64,000 bases of DNA from Cyclobacteriaceae bacterium (GTDB taxonomy: Bacteria > Bacteroidota > Bacteroidia > Cytophagales > Cyclobacteriaceae), in the NCBI GenBank assembly GCA_016786585.1, contig JAEUUI010000008.1, forward strand, positions 186,001 through 250,000. Direction: 5' to 3'. Below, piece by piece: positions 1-9,124 of the stretch (its first letter is position 1; each line of letters starts with the position of its first letter). The translations under genes were made by a program, and so were the position numbers. Under the pieces are notes generated by a model that had not been told where the DNA came from, did not search any database, and worked only from the letters and a program-made list of their open reading frames with translations.

Positions 1-2011
1 GCAGGTTAGCCAGTCCATCAAAAACGGTTCGAAAATCGACACCGTAACTGCGGATGCTGTTGCTGTCGCTGTAAAATCATGGGCGCTTGCAAAAGGTGCC
101 ACCCATTTTACACACTGGTTTCAGCCATTAACCGGAGGAACAGCTGAGAAGCACGATGCTTTCTTTGACGGACTTGCGGGGATTGAAAAATTCAAAGGCG
201 GAGAGCTCGTTCAGCAGGAGCCGGATGCATCTTCGTTTCCGAACGGAGGTATCCGCAGCACATTTGAAGCGCGTGGTTACACTGCGTGGGATCCATCGTC
301 ACCGATGTTCCTGTATGGTAAAACACTTTGTATTCCAACCATCTTCGTGTCATACACCGGAGAATTGCTGGATACCAAAGCGCCTTTGCTGAAAGCATTG
401 CTGGCAGTTGATAAGGCAGCCGTACAGGTTTGCCAGTTGTTTGATAAAGACATTCAGAAAGTAAACGCTTCGCTCGGTATTGAGCAGGAATATTTTGTAG
501 TAGACGAAGCTTTGTTTATGGCCCGTCCTGACCTGGTCATGGGAGGACGGACCGTATTTGGTCACTCTCCGGCACGTGGTCAGCAACTGGAAGATCACTA
601 TTTCGGAAGCATTCCTGCACGTGTGTACGATTTCATGAAAGATTTTGAGATCGAAGCATGGCGTGCCGGTATTCCATTGCGCACGCGTCACAATGAAGTG
701 GCCCCAAGTCAGTTTGAGGTTGCGCCGTTGTTTGAGGAAGTTAATGTAGCCAACGACCACAACCAGCTGTTGATGGATTTGATGGGTCGCGTAGCAGAAA
801 AGCACCAGTTGCGTGTGTTGTTCCATGAGAAACCTTTTGCAGGTGTTAACGGAAGCGGAAAGCACAATAACTGGTCGTTGATTACTGACACCGGGGTGAA
901 CCTGTTTGCCCCGTCAAGCAGCGCCCGCGATAATTTAATGTTCCTGACCTTCTTTGTTACTACTGTTCGCGCCATTCACGAGCATGCTGATTTGTTGCGT
1001 GCAAGTATTGCAACAGCCGGTAACGACTATCGCCTGGGTGCAAATGAAGCTCCTCCGGCTATCATGTCAACGTTCCTGGGTTCTCAAATGAGCGCGGTTC
1101 TTGATGAACTGGAGAAAAACGGAAACATCAAGATTGAGAAGGGCGATAACATGTACATGAAGCTTGGTATCGACCGCATTCCGGAAATCATCCTCGATAA
1201 TACCGATCGTAACCGTACCTCACCGTTTGCCTTCACCGGTAACAAGTTCGAATTCCGTGCGGTAGGATCAAGCGACAACTGCGCAACACCTATGACTGCG
1301 TTGAACCTGATTGTGGCGGAGCAGTTAACGCAGTTCTACGAAGCGGTTGAAAAAGAGATTGAGAAGGGAACCGAGAAACGCCTCGCGATCGTAAACATCC
1401 TGAGAAAATACATTAAAGAATCGAAGGCTATACGCTTCGAAGGCGATGGCTATTCAGAAGGCTGGGTGAAGGAAGCCGCGAAGCGCGGACTATCCAACAA
1501 GAAGAATGCGGTGGATGCCATCGATGCTTACCTGACTCCTAAATCGATTAAAATCTTTGAAAAGCACAACGTTCTTTCCCACAAGGAACTGGAAGCCCGT
1601 CAGGAGATCAAACTGGAAAGCTATATCAAGCGTGTGCAGATTGAGGCGCGTGTAATGGGTGACCTTGCTATCAATCACATCATTCCTACGGCCATTGCAT
1701 ATCAGAACAAGCTGATCATTAATGCCAATGGTTTGAAAGGGTTGGGCGTGGACAACAAGGCTGTTCTGAAAACCATTAAGGAAATTTCCGGCCATATCGA
1801 AACCATCAAAACCGGTGTGGATAACATGGTGGAGGAACGGAAGCGCCTGAACAAGCTTACCGACACCCACAAAAAGGCCATAGGGTACTGCAAAAACATC
1901 AAAGAAAAGTATTTTGATGAGATCCGCGATTCGGTTGATAAACTGGAATTATTGGTGGATGATGAAGATTGGCCACTTGTAAAATACCGGGAACTTTTGT
2001 TTCTTCGCTAA
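1..2011 (+). CDS. glnN: Glutamine synthetase type III, 5' end cut by window
   Basis: Cytoplasmic ATP-dependent ligation of ammonia to glutamate. The reading frame is open from base 2, so about 669 residues are present. The family is usually about 725 residues, so only some 60 N-terminal residues are missing. The GSIII hallmark HFTHWFQPLTGGTAEKHDAF lies near the start of the fragment, and NGSGKHNNWS and FRAVGSSDNCATPM follow in the catalytic core. The first ATG inside the frame (305) lies downstream of the hallmark and is not the real start. A strong terminator follows directly. A second, unrelated-class synthetase (GSII) is encoded at 39033-40067, so this organism has at least two ammonia-assimilating enzymes. 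The family assignment is firm; its regulation cannot be judged because the promoter is outside the window. Confidence 0.96.
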   Translation, partial: QVSQSIKNGSKIDTVTADAVAVAVKSWALAKGATHFTHWFQPLTGGTAEKHDAFFDGLAGIEKFKGGELVQQEPDASSFPNGGIRSTFEARGYTAWDPSSPMFLYGKTLCIPTIFVSYTGELLDTKAPLLKALLAVDKAAVQVCQLFDKDIQKVNASLGIEQEYFVVDEALFMARPDLVMGGRTVFGHSPARGQQLEDHYFGSIPARVYDFMKDFEIEAWRAGIPLRTRHNEVAPSQFEVAPLFEEVNVANDHNQLLMDLMGRVAEKHQLRVLFHEKPFAGVNGSGKHNNWSLITDTGVNLFAPSSSARDNLMFLTFFVTTVRAIHEHADLLRASIATAGNDYRLGANEAPPAIMSTFLGSQMSAVLDELEKNGNIKIEKGDNMYMKLGIDRIPEIILDNTDRNRTSPFAFTGNKFEFRAVGSSDNCATPMTALNLIVAEQLTQFYEAVEKEIEKGTEKRLAIVNILRKYIKESKAIRFEGDGYSEGWVKEAAKRGLSNKKNAVDAIDAYLTPKSIKIFEKHNVLSHKELEARQEIKLESYIKRVQIEARVMGDLAINHIIPTAIAYQNKLIINANGLKGLGVDNKAVLKTIKEISGHIETIKTGVDNMVEERKRLNKLTDTHKKAIGYCKNIKEKYFDEIRDSVDKLELLVDDEDWPLVKYRELLFLR

Positions 2012-2032
2012 GTAATTTACCTAAACCTAAGG

Positions 2033-2066
2033 AAAAGCGGATTGCTGAAAAGCAGTCCGCTTTTTT
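2033..2066 (+). terminator. Rho-independent terminator after glnN
   Basis: AAAAGCGGATTGCT, loop GAAA, AGCAGTCCGCTTTT: a 14-bp stem with one G-T pair that runs into a T tract at 2061-2066. It begins 21 bases after the glnN stop and ends before the M28 peptidase gene. Confidence 0.92.
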
Positions 2067-2098
2067 ATTGTAGATTGTTCATCAGAAAACTTTATCCT

Positions 2099-3601
2099 AT
2101 GAAGAAATTAACCCTTGCCCTGCTGGCGCTGATCGTATGTGCGGCTGTACATGCACAAAAAAAGTCGCCCAAAAATACCCCCTCATCGGTAGCCGATATC
2201 ACAAACCTTGTAACCAAAAGTGATGCAGAGGCACATCTGACATTCCTCGCGGCCGATGAAATGCGTGGCCGTAACACAGGTTCTCCCGAACTGGAGATTG
2301 CAGCAAACTATATCGCTTCTAACTTCAGGCAGTGGGGCATCAAGCCGGCCCCCGGCACAAACGATACGTATTTTCAGACTGTAGAATTTCAAAAAGTAAC
2401 TCCGCCTTCCTTTCTTGAGTTTGTGGTGGATGGACAAACATTCAAGCTGAAAGAAGATGTTATTCAGGTTGGCGGAAGCGATGTTGATGTCGCAGGCGGA
2501 ATTGTATTTGTGGGATATGGATCACGCGCTGATTTTGAAAAAACGGATGTGAAGGGCAAAATCGTTGTCGCGTTTACGGGCTCAGCGGATGATGCCAATA
2601 TCCAGCGTGCATTTATGACAGAGTCGGTATCCAAGAATGCGCTAACAAAAGAATTTGGTGGTGCAGCGTTGGTTGAGATCAATACCATTCCTGGTATCCC
2701 GTGGCAAAACCTGGCAGGCTTTCTGGGAGGAACCAGAACCTCATTGAAAAGAGAAGCGGCCGCTGTTCCGCATTTCTGGATGAAGAATAGTGATGCAGCT
2801 CCGGTAACCGCATTGAAGGAAACAAAGAGCGCAAAAGGAAGCGTGAAGTCGGTTGGAATGAGAGTAAAATATTTCTCCGGCAAGAATGTCGCGGGTGTAG
2901 TGGAAGGAACTGATCCTGCACTGAAAAATGAATACATCGTTATCTCCGCCCACTACGATCACATAGGTGTGAAGTCAAAACCCAACCAGCAAGACTCGAT
3001 TTATAACGGAGCCCGCGATAACGCGATCGGAACCGTAGGCATGCTGGAAACCGCCCGCTTCTTCGGCAAGTATCCGCAAAAGCGTTCGGTGTTGTTACTT
3101 GCGCTTACTGCGGAAGAAGCCGGATTGCTGGGAAGCTCGTGGTATTCTGATCATCCGCTGATTCCGCTGAAGCAAACGGTATTTAATTTCAACTGCGATG
3201 GGGCAGGATATAACGATACGTCAATCGCCACCATCATTGGTATGGAACGCACGACAGCCGAACCTGAGATTGCGAAGGCATGTGAAGCATTTGGATTGAA
3301 GGCTACGATTGATCCCGTTCCGGAACAAAACCTGTATGAGCGTTCGGATAACTACAACTTTGCGAAGAAGGGTATTCCGGCAATTGATTTTGCTCCGGGC
3401 ACAAAAGCGTTTGACGCTGAGTTGATGAAATACTATCACCAGCCTGCGGATGAGGTTGGATCGCTTGATTTCGATTACCTGATCAAGTATTTCAGGGCAT
3501 ACGTTTACACCAACTACCTGCTGGCGACCATGCCGCAAGCTCCGGTATGGAAAGCTGGCGACAAGTTTGAAGCAGAAGCAAAGAAGCTCTACGGAAAGTG
3601 A
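2099..3601 (+). CDS. Exported M28 family zinc metallopeptidase
   Basis: Predicted exported aminopeptidase-type enzyme of 500 residues. The ATG at 2099 opens a clear signal peptide (MKKLTLALLALIVCAAVHA, cut before Q). The longer frame from TTG 2042 would start inside the glnN terminator and is rejected. A PA-like domain precedes the catalytic core. Metal and catalytic residues of M28 are visible in order: SAHYDHIG (about residue 283), GARDNAIG, TAEEAGLLG (about 338), NFNCDGAG and YYHQPADE (about 447). The protein probably acts in the periplasm or at the surface on peptides; the substrate cannot be told from sequence. A second, shorter M28 enzyme lies at 61534-62682. The next gene starts 29 bases downstream and may be co-transcribed. 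Confidence 0.93.
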   Translation: MKKLTLALLALIVCAAVHAQKKSPKNTPSSVADITNLVTKSDAEAHLTFLAADEMRGRNTGSPELEIAANYIASNFRQWGIKPAPGTNDTYFQTVEFQKVTPPSFLEFVVDGQTFKLKEDVIQVGGSDVDVAGGIVFVGYGSRADFEKTDVKGKIVVAFTGSADDANIQRAFMTESVSKNALTKEFGGAALVEINTIPGIPWQNLAGFLGGTRTSLKREAAAVPHFWMKNSDAAPVTALKETKSAKGSVKSVGMRVKYFSGKNVAGVVEGTDPALKNEYIVISAHYDHIGVKSKPNQQDSIYNGARDNAIGTVGMLETARFFGKYPQKRSVLLLALTAEEAGLLGSSWYSDHPLIPLKQTVFNFNCDGAGYNDTSIATIIGMERTTAEPEIAKACEAFGLKATIDPVPEQNLYERSDNYNFAKKGIPAIDFAPGTKAFDAELMKYYHQPADEVGSLDFDYLIKYFRAYVYTNYLLATMPQAPVWKAGDKFEAEAKKLYGK

Positions 3602-3630
3602 TGTTCGCGTTTGTGAGTAATTCAGGAAAT

Positions 3631-4023
3631 ATGAAGGCAAAATTATTTGGTTTGGTTCTGTGTTCCGTCATGGTTTCAAATTGCTCGGATGACACCAATC
3701 CGTATGCGGACCAGCTCGTAGGCAAGTGGCAATACGTTTACGCAAGTGATAATGTCGGTAATGCCGATTATTCCGATGGTGGAGACAGAGCTTTTTTTGA
3801 GGTAGCTGCGGATAGCAAAGTCCGGTATATCACGATTGGTGGCGTGGAGAACCCGTTTGACAAGGTACGGATAACCAAATCGGAGATTATTAATAAAGGG
3901 AAATCGGTGAATGGACAAACATGGGAAACTATCCTTCACTATTATTTCAAAAAAGATACATTAGTGTTGCGCTCGGACGGTGGTTTCGAGTACATCGATG
4001 ATCATTATGTAAGGAAAGAATAA
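3631..4023 (+). CDS. Small exported lipocalin-like lipoprotein, uncharacterised
   Basis: About 130 residues. The ATG at 3631 starts a hydrophobic signal (MKAKLFGLVLCSVMVSNC) with a Cys at residue 18 followed by SDD, as in Bacteroidetes lipoproteins, although SNC is not a classical lipobox. Starting at 3601 or at the GTG 3598 would put a polar stretch in front of the signal, so 3631 is preferred. The sequence LVGKWQYVYASD after the signal resembles the start of lipocalin-like beta-barrel domains of Bacteroidetes, where a GxW opens the barrel. The rest alternates in a beta-rich way and ends YIDDHYVRKE. No catalytic motif is seen. The lipocalin call is tentative; function unknown. Confidence 0.7.
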   Translation: MKAKLFGLVLCSVMVSNCSDDTNPYADQLVGKWQYVYASDNVGNADYSDGGDRAFFEVAADSKVRYITIGGVENPFDKVRITKSEIINKGKSVNGQTWETILHYYFKKDTLVLRSDGGFEYIDDHYVRKE

Positions 4024-4060
4024 ACGCAAAATGTGTTTGAACGGACAGTAGTATCAGGAG

Positions 4061-4078
4061 GTGCAAAATTTTGCGTCC
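4061..4078. repeat. Decayed copy of GACGCAAAATTTTGCGTC-type palindrome
   Basis: GTGCAAAATTTTGCGTCC is an imperfect palindrome centred on AAAATTTT. It has the same core as the well-formed palindrome at 47883-47914. It lies between the two small exported protein genes, upstream of the chosen start 4099. Confidence 0.6.
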
Positions 4079-4098
4079 CTGCTTTAGTTCACCGATTG

Positions 4099-4464
4099 AT
4101 GAGAGTTATCGTTACGCTGCTTGTTATTGTTGCCCCGCTTACAGTTATAGCTCAACGACCAGGCAAACATCAGCCAATTGACAGTGTTGGCTGGGACCTT
4201 CCGAACCTAACGGAGCTTTCTATTTTTAATTCACCGGGCGATGCAGGAGAGGCTACCTTTTTACTTGTGGTTAATCCATCTGGTAGAATAACGAAGATAA
4301 AAACCCTGTCGAATACTTTTCCGGCTGCGCGAGAATTGGACTTGAAGACTGAGTTAAAAAGTATGAAGCTTATCAGAAAGACTGACTGGAAAGGAAAGAC
4401 TGGGTACAAGGGGTTATTGCAGATATCAGCGGCCAGGTGCGCGGATGAGCGAAACGCAAAGTAA
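4099..4464 (+). CDS. Exported protein resembling a TonB C-terminal domain
   Basis: About 121 residues. The ATG at 4099 gives a good signal peptide (MRVIVTLLVIVAPLTVIAQ). The longer frame from 4033 would run through a palindromic repeat and is unlikely to be coding there. After the signal, GEATFLLVVNPSGRITKIK and the following segment resemble the beta-alpha-beta fold of energy-transducer TonB C-terminal domains (GEV-F-V-xxGxI pattern). There is no transmembrane anchor with a proline-rich linker, so it is not a working TonB. It may be a free periplasmic domain that interacts with receptors or a structural relative. The function is unknown; the fold guess is an inference from pattern only. Confidence 0.6.
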   Translation: MRVIVTLLVIVAPLTVIAQRPGKHQPIDSVGWDLPNLTELSIFNSPGDAGEATFLLVVNPSGRITKIKTLSNTFPAARELDLKTELKSMKLIRKTDWKGKTGYKGLLQISAARCADERNAK

Positions 4465-4496
4465 AGCGTCTCTTTTCTGTATGTTTTACCGGCTGA

Positions 4497-5375
4497 TTAT
4501 TTCTTCGCGAACTCTGGTCGTTCCAATAGATTAAGGATCGCATTCCGGATCAGTTGCGGATCGCTCCAGGGAACAAAATGATTCATGTTGTCTTTGGTAA
4601 CAAGCTCAACGGAAGCGTTCGTCATCATTCGTTTGGCGAATTCCGCGTTGCCGGGATCTACCAGGTTGTCCTTCATGCCCTGGATAAAAATTACCGGACA
4701 GGTTACGTTTTTCCATCGCGGCAGCATGTTTTCCAGTTGAGGCTCCAGTTGATAAATCTCTTCGTTAGATGCGCGGAATGATCGCGGCAGGAGCCAGCTT
4801 AAGAAAGGTGTTGCCAGGGGAGCGCGAAACCACAATTCATCGGGTTCCAGGGAGGGATCGATCGATGCGGCCACAAATACGAGTCCTCCAACCAAATCAG
4901 GATAATCCATCGCCATTTGTGCGATAACAGGTCCGCCCAGCGAATGACCTACCAGGATTACCGGTCTGTTGTTTTTATACTTTTCAAGAATTGGCTTTAA
5001 GGCTGCCGCTTGTTTTTCGAGAGACGTTTCTGCAATCCCAAAGCGTGAGTACCCGAAGCCGGGTCGGTCAGTTGCGATCAACAATGCCTGATCAAGCAAT
5101 GCCGTATCGGCCAGGAAATCGATGAATGCACTTAGTGATCCGGGCGAACCGTGGACAAATAATACGAGCGGTTTGTGTTCATCGCCCGACTGTGCGTAAT
5201 GAATATCATAGCCATCGAATTGGTATTGGTGCTGGCTGCCTGAAACCTGTTTGGATTCGAAGAAGTTGTTAACTTCTTTTGGAGTCATCCGGAACGTCAT
5301 GCACGAATGCATGATTATCAGTACGGTAAAATAAGGCACTGCGAAGAACAGGAAACGCAGGCGTTTTAGCTTCAT
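4497..5375 (-). CDS. Membrane-anchored alpha/beta hydrolase
   Basis: 292 residues. An N-terminal hydrophobic helix ends in HSC (Cys25), so it is either lipid-anchored or membrane-tethered. Alpha/beta-hydrolase marks are clear: oxyanion-hole segment HGSPGS (75-80), nucleophile elbow GHSLGG with Ser145, an acid at Asp236 or Asp240 in GMKDNLVDP, and His266 in NMNHFVPW. The substrate cannot be told; close relatives are annotated generically as esterases or peptidases. Its start lies 2 bases after the stop of the upstream S41 protease gene, so the two form an operon and are probably translationally coupled, suggesting a shared envelope role. Confidence 0.9.
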   Translation of the reverse strand: MKLKRLRFLFFAVPYFTVLIIMHSCMTFRMTPKEVNNFFESKQVSGSQHQYQFDGYDIHYAQSGDEHKPLVLFVHGSPGSLSAFIDFLADTALLDQALLIATDRPGFGYSRFGIAETSLEKQAAALKPILEKYKNNRPVILVGHSLGGPVIAQMAMDYPDLVGGLVFVAASIDPSLEPDELWFRAPLATPFLSWLLPRSFRASNEEIYQLEPQLENMLPRWKNVTCPVIFIQGMKDNLVDPGNAEFAKRMMTNASVELVTKDNMNHFVPWSDPQLIRNAILNLLERPEFAKK

Positions 5376-5377
5376 GG

Positions 5378-7015
5378 TTATGGTTTTAGCAGCCGGGCGT
5401 ACCCGGATTGATTGAGCAGTATATCAGAAGCTTTCTTTAACTCCTGGTCGTACTTGAATCCTACCTGCACGGTTCCTTCTTCCAGGTAATAACGCGACAT
5501 GATGTCTTCCTCGAGCAGTTTCCTGATCTGATCTTTATAAAGCATTAATTCATTTTTTTTGTTCTCCGCAATCTTCGCACGGATCTGATCGATGTTTGGT
5601 TTTAGATCGTTGTAGTAATGCTCGGCTTCTGCTTCTTCGATGAGTTGCTTTAACTGAAGATCGAGGTTGGAAGTGTATGTGTAATTTTTGCCCTTCATCC
5701 AGCTAACAAACTGCTGGTACTCTTCATTCGACAGGGAGAAGTTACGCGGTTCGGCAATGCTCGGATGATTGAACCGATAAAGTGTAGCGTAATCGAAAAT
5801 GAACCCATCCTGAAAAAGCTTTTGCGTCAGCGGATGTGCTTCATCGGGCTGCAGCTTGATGTCCGGATCAATTCCGCCTCCGTCATACACGGTACGTCCT
5901 GCAGTGGTTTTGAACGGGCGCTTCAGCGAATCCGGAACAGACAATACACTTCCATCATCTCTGCGATGTGAATAATCGAGTACCTGGATGCATCTGCCGG
6001 TAGGCGTATAGTATTTTGCGGTTGTAACTTTAAGTTGTGCTTTGTAGGTAAGTTGGCGGCTCACCTGAACCAATCCTTTTCCGAACGATTTTTCACCGAC
6101 AATCACAGCACGGTCATAATCCTGTAGTGTGCCGGCTACAATTTCTGATGCCGATGCGCTGCCGCGATTAATGAGCACAGCAACTGGAATCTCGGTGTCG
6201 ATAGGAGCGAAGTTGGTTGCAAAATCCTGATGTTCGATTTTCCCTTTGGTTGTCACCACGAGTTTTCCTTTCGGGATAAAGACGTTGCACACATTCACCG
6301 CCTCATCCAGCAATCCTCCGGGATTGTTACGCAAGTCAAGCACGATGGATGTTGCGCCTTTTTCTTTCAGCGATACAACAGCATTGCGCACTTCTTTGCC
6401 GGCATCCGGAGTAAACTCAAGTAATTGAACATAACCGATTTTATTCTCCAGTAAACCGTAATACGGAACATTGCTGATTTTAATCTTTTCGCGTTTGAAA
6501 TCGAGTTTAATGGGTTTATCCGATCCCATTCTTTTGATGGTAAGACTAACCGGTGTGCCGATCTGACCTTTCATTAAATGTCCTTCTTCTTCCGGATCCA
6601 GGGTTGACAAGTCTTTGCTATCAATCTTCAGCACTTCGTCACCAATCTTCAAGCCCGAACGCTGCGCTGCATACCCGTTCAGTACCATGGTAACAACCGT
6701 GCGGTTGCCAATCGTGCGGGTATAGGCACCGATCCCGCCATACTGCCCGGTGTTCAGCGTGCGGTAATCTTCCACCATCTCTTCCGGAATGTAGTTGGTG
6801 TACGGGTCAAGCGATTCGAGCATCGCATCAATTCCGGTTTTGATCAGCGTGTTGGGATTAACCTCATCCACATACGAAGCATTTACTTCTTTAAAAAGCG
6901 TGGCGAAAATGTCGAGGTTCCTGGCTATTTCGAAATAGCGATCGGAAGCAGGCGTGAAGGAGAAAATAACCAACGCCACTACCGGTAATCCAAACACAAA
7001 AAACCTTCTTTTCAT
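5378..7015 (-). CDS. S41 family C-terminal processing peptidase
   Basis: 545 residues, a CtpA/Prc-type serine protease that cleaves substrate proteins near their C-termini in the periplasm. An N-terminal signal or anchor helix (residues 5-20) is followed by a PDZ domain (about 85-180), then the S41 core. The catalytic Ser288 lies in GSASASE and Lys313 in EKSFGKG, giving the Ser-Lys dyad; NNPGG at 230-234 is the usual strand motif. A C-terminal region of about 150 residues rich in charged helices is as in Bacteroidetes relatives. It is the first gene of a two-gene operon with the alpha/beta hydrolase. Confidence 0.94.
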   Translation of the reverse strand: MKRRFFVFGLPVVALVIFSFTPASDRYFEIARNLDIFATLFKEVNASYVDEVNPNTLIKTGIDAMLESLDPYTNYIPEEMVEDYRTLNTGQYGGIGAYTRTIGNRTVVTMVLNGYAAQRSGLKIGDEVLKIDSKDLSTLDPEEEGHLMKGQIGTPVSLTIKRMGSDKPIKLDFKREKIKISNVPYYGLLENKIGYVQLLEFTPDAGKEVRNAVVSLKEKGATSIVLDLRNNPGGLLDEAVNVCNVFIPKGKLVVTTKGKIEHQDFATNFAPIDTEIPVAVLINRGSASASEIVAGTLQDYDRAVIVGEKSFGKGLVQVSRQLTYKAQLKVTTAKYYTPTGRCIQVLDYSHRRDDGSVLSVPDSLKRPFKTTAGRTVYDGGGIDPDIKLQPDEAHPLTQKLFQDGFIFDYATLYRFNHPSIAEPRNFSLSNEEYQQFVSWMKGKNYTYTSNLDLQLKQLIEEAEAEHYYNDLKPNIDQIRAKIAENKKNELMLYKDQIRKLLEEDIMSRYYLEEGTVQVGFKYDQELKKASDILLNQSGYARLLKP

Positions 7016-7111
7016 AGTGCGCCTTTCAGGAGAGATACGGTAAGTTCCGGAATTAAGTTCTTAAATAAAATACCGTGCATTGATCGGTTAGTCCGTACAT
7101 CCTTTTTCCGG

Positions 7112-7780
7112 TTAGGATAGCAGGTTCAATACCGCAAAAACGTGAAAACCACTTCCTGCAAGCACAAACAGGTGCCACACGCTGTGAAAATATTTAACCC
7201 GGTCTTTAACAAAGAAAAACGTGCCGGCCGTGTAAAACAATCCTCCGGTAATCAATAAAATGAAGGTGAGCAGGCTTACAGAATTAAACAAAGGTTGAAT
7301 GGCAATAAGCGCAACCCAGCCCATTAAAACATAAAGAATGGTTGACAGAAGTTCTTTCTTGCCGGTATAAAATGCTTTCAATACAATGCCGATAATGGCG
7401 CAACCCCAGACAATTCCAAAGAGTGACCAGCCAATCCAATTGTTCAGTACGGTCAGGCAGAACGGGGTATAGGTTCCGGCAATCAGCAGGTAGATCGACA
7501 TGTGATCGAACTTTCGGAAAAGCACTTTCACTTTTTCGCCGGTAAAGCTATGGTACAGCGTTGAGGCCAGGTACAATGTTACCAGGGTTGCCCCGAAAAT
7601 GGAAAAGCTGACCACATGCCAGACATTTCCTTTGATGGCCGAAAATACGATTAATACGACCAGCGCGGCAATCGCTAATAAAGTTCCTATTCCGTGGGTG
7701 ATCGCGTTAGCGATTTCTTCGCGTTTGTCGGTTTGGCTGCTGAAGTTTGTTTGCCGGCCAGTTTCAGTGATACGTTCCAT
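7112..7780 (-). CDS. Hemolysin III / PAQR-type seven-helix membrane protein
   Basis: 222 residues with seven predicted transmembrane helices. Family marks are AITHGIG at the start of helix 1, STLYHSF (73-79), KFDHMSIYLLIAGTYTPF after it, and the C-terminal HSVWHLFVLAGSGFHVFAV with conserved histidines. These His and Asp residues form the proposed zinc site of the PAQR/hemolysin III superfamily. The name comes from a Bacillus protein; a hydrolase or receptor-like role is suggested for homologues and toxin activity should not be assumed. It stands alone, with short gaps of about 40 and 95 bases on either side. Confidence 0.92.
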   Translation of the reverse strand: MERITETGRQTNFSSQTDKREEIANAITHGIGTLLAIAALVVLIVFSAIKGNVWHVVSFSIFGATLVTLYLASTLYHSFTGEKVKVLFRKFDHMSIYLLIAGTYTPFCLTVLNNWIGWSLFGIVWGCAIIGIVLKAFYTGKKELLSTILYVLMGWVALIAIQPLFNSVSLLTFILLITGGLFYTAGTFFFVKDRVKYFHSVWHLFVLAGSGFHVFAVLNLLS

Positions 7781-7821
7781 TTTTTACTAACGGCAAACCG
7801 TGCTGAAAAATTCTGTTTCAG

Positions 7822-8046
7822 TTAAAATTTGTCGGGGATTTGGATAATGCGGATAACCACTTCGTGCGGATCACCATCTTTGTCGAGCAAACTGAATTTA
7901 ACGGTGGGGTTATCCTTGTTAATGTCGCTTTCTACGTTTACTATTTTGTTGTCGTGAAGGTGTTTTTCAATCTGCTGCTGAACGATGAACAGCGCATTGG
8001 CAAAATCTACTTCAAGCGGACTCGGATTATAAGTCGATGTCTTCAT
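7822..8046 (-). CDS. Small conserved hypothetical protein downstream of fabH
   Basis: 74 residues, starting MKTSTYNPSPLEVDFANAL. The ATG at 8046 is used; the slightly longer frame starts at a TTG six bases earlier. It has no signal and no membrane segment; the pattern is helix then beta strands (PTVKFSLLDKDGDPHEVVIRIIQIP). It begins 10 bases after the fabH stop, so it is probably co-transcribed and translationally linked with fabH. No function is recognised. The length and intact frame, and the tight operon position, argue that it is real. Confidence 0.75.
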   Translation of the reverse strand: MKTSTYNPSPLEVDFANALFIVQQQIEKHLHDNKIVNVESDINKDNPTVKFSLLDKDGDPHEVVIRIIQIPDKF

Positions 8047-8056
8047 GCACAAACGT

Positions 8057-9055
8057 TTACCACCGGATAAGTGCGGAGGCCCAGGTGAACCCGCTACCGA
8101 ATGCGGCTAAGCAAATAACGTCATTTTCCTTGATTTTACCTTCTGCCCACGCTTCGCTCATGGCGATTGGGATGGAAGCAGCAGTAGTGTTACCGTATCG
8201 CATGATGTTGTTATACACCTGGTCGTCCCGAAGTGAAAGTTTCTCCTGGATGTACTGACTGATCCGGAGATTTGCCTGATGCGGAACGAGAAGGTCGATG
8301 TTTTCTTTTGCCATGTTGTTGGCTGCAAGCGCCTCGTTGATCACTTCCATGAACCGAACTACAGCATGCTTGAATACCTGGTTTCCATTCATGTGTACTT
8401 TAAAGCCTGACGTATCCAGGAATTGCTCAGGCTGGCGTTCTTTATTGGGCCTGCTTCCCCCAGGATCTTTAACGTAAAGCTCTTCCGCAAAACGACCGTC
8501 AGCATGAAGGTGTGTCGATAATATTCCGGGTTGGTCTGAGGGGCGGAGGATCACCGCCCCGGCTCCGTCTCCGAAAATTACTGCTGTGTTTCTGCCGCGG
8601 TCGCTTACATCCAGTGCACTGGATTGAATTTCAGCGCCTACCACAAGGATAGTTTTGTACATACCGGTCTTGATGAACTGATCGGCAATGGATAAGGCAT
8701 AGATAAAACCTGAGCACGCATTTTTGATGTCTAATGCGCCAATGCCTTCCAATCCCAGCTCGCGCTGCAACAACACACCCGAACCCGGGAAATAATAGTC
8801 TGAGGTGATCGTGGCAAACACAATGAACTCAACATCTTTTTCCGTCAGCCCTGCGCGCTGCAATGCCATGCGCGATGCTTTCGCAGCCATGTTCGCCACC
8901 GTATCCTTATCGGGATTGATCCAGCGTCTTTCTTTGATACCCGTGCGCTCGGTAATCCACGCATCGTTGGTATCCATAATGGTTGAAAGATAATCGTTGG
9001 TAATAATGGTTTCGGGTACATGGTGGCCAATACCGGCAATCTTTGAATAGCGCAT
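8057..9055 (-). CDS. fabH: 3-oxoacyl-ACP synthase III
   Basis: 332 residues. It condenses acetyl-CoA or a branched short-chain acyl-CoA with malonyl-ACP to start fatty-acid synthesis. The full catalytic triad is visible: Cys114 in NACSGF, His259 in VPHQANLRI and Asn289 in YGNTTAASIP. The length is typical for FabH, and the FGDGAGA segment is present. It is not next to plsX or rpmF, as in many bacteria; instead a 74-residue hypothetical gene follows. Bacteroidetes often carry several KASIII genes, so it may serve a secondary role, but the motif set is canonical. Confidence 0.94.
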   Translation of the reverse strand: MRYSKIAGIGHHVPETIITNDYLSTIMDTNDAWITERTGIKERRWINPDKDTVANMAAKASRMALQRAGLTEKDVEFIVFATITSDYYFPGSGVLLQRELGLEGIGALDIKNACSGFIYALSIADQFIKTGMYKTILVVGAEIQSSALDVSDRGRNTAVIFGDGAGAVILRPSDQPGILSTHLHADGRFAEELYVKDPGGSRPNKERQPEQFLDTSGFKVHMNGNQVFKHAVVRFMEVINEALAANNMAKENIDLLVPHQANLRISQYIQEKLSLRDDQVYNNIMRYGNTTAASIPIAMSEAWAEGKIKENDVICLAAFGSGFTWASALIRW

Positions 9056-9124
9056 CTGCGGGAATTTTAAAATTCAGCCAAGTTAACGAAATGTTGCGTT
9101 TTTACTAATGACTGTTAGCCAGCC

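Noticed and set aside
3598-3630. Longer start of the lipocalin-like gene (GTG 3598)
   Set aside because: It would put a polar stretch before the signal sequence; 3631 gives a standard lipoprotein signal.
4033-4098. N-terminal extension of the TonB-C-like protein from 4033
   Set aside because: It runs through the palindromic repeat and precedes a clear signal peptide at 4099.
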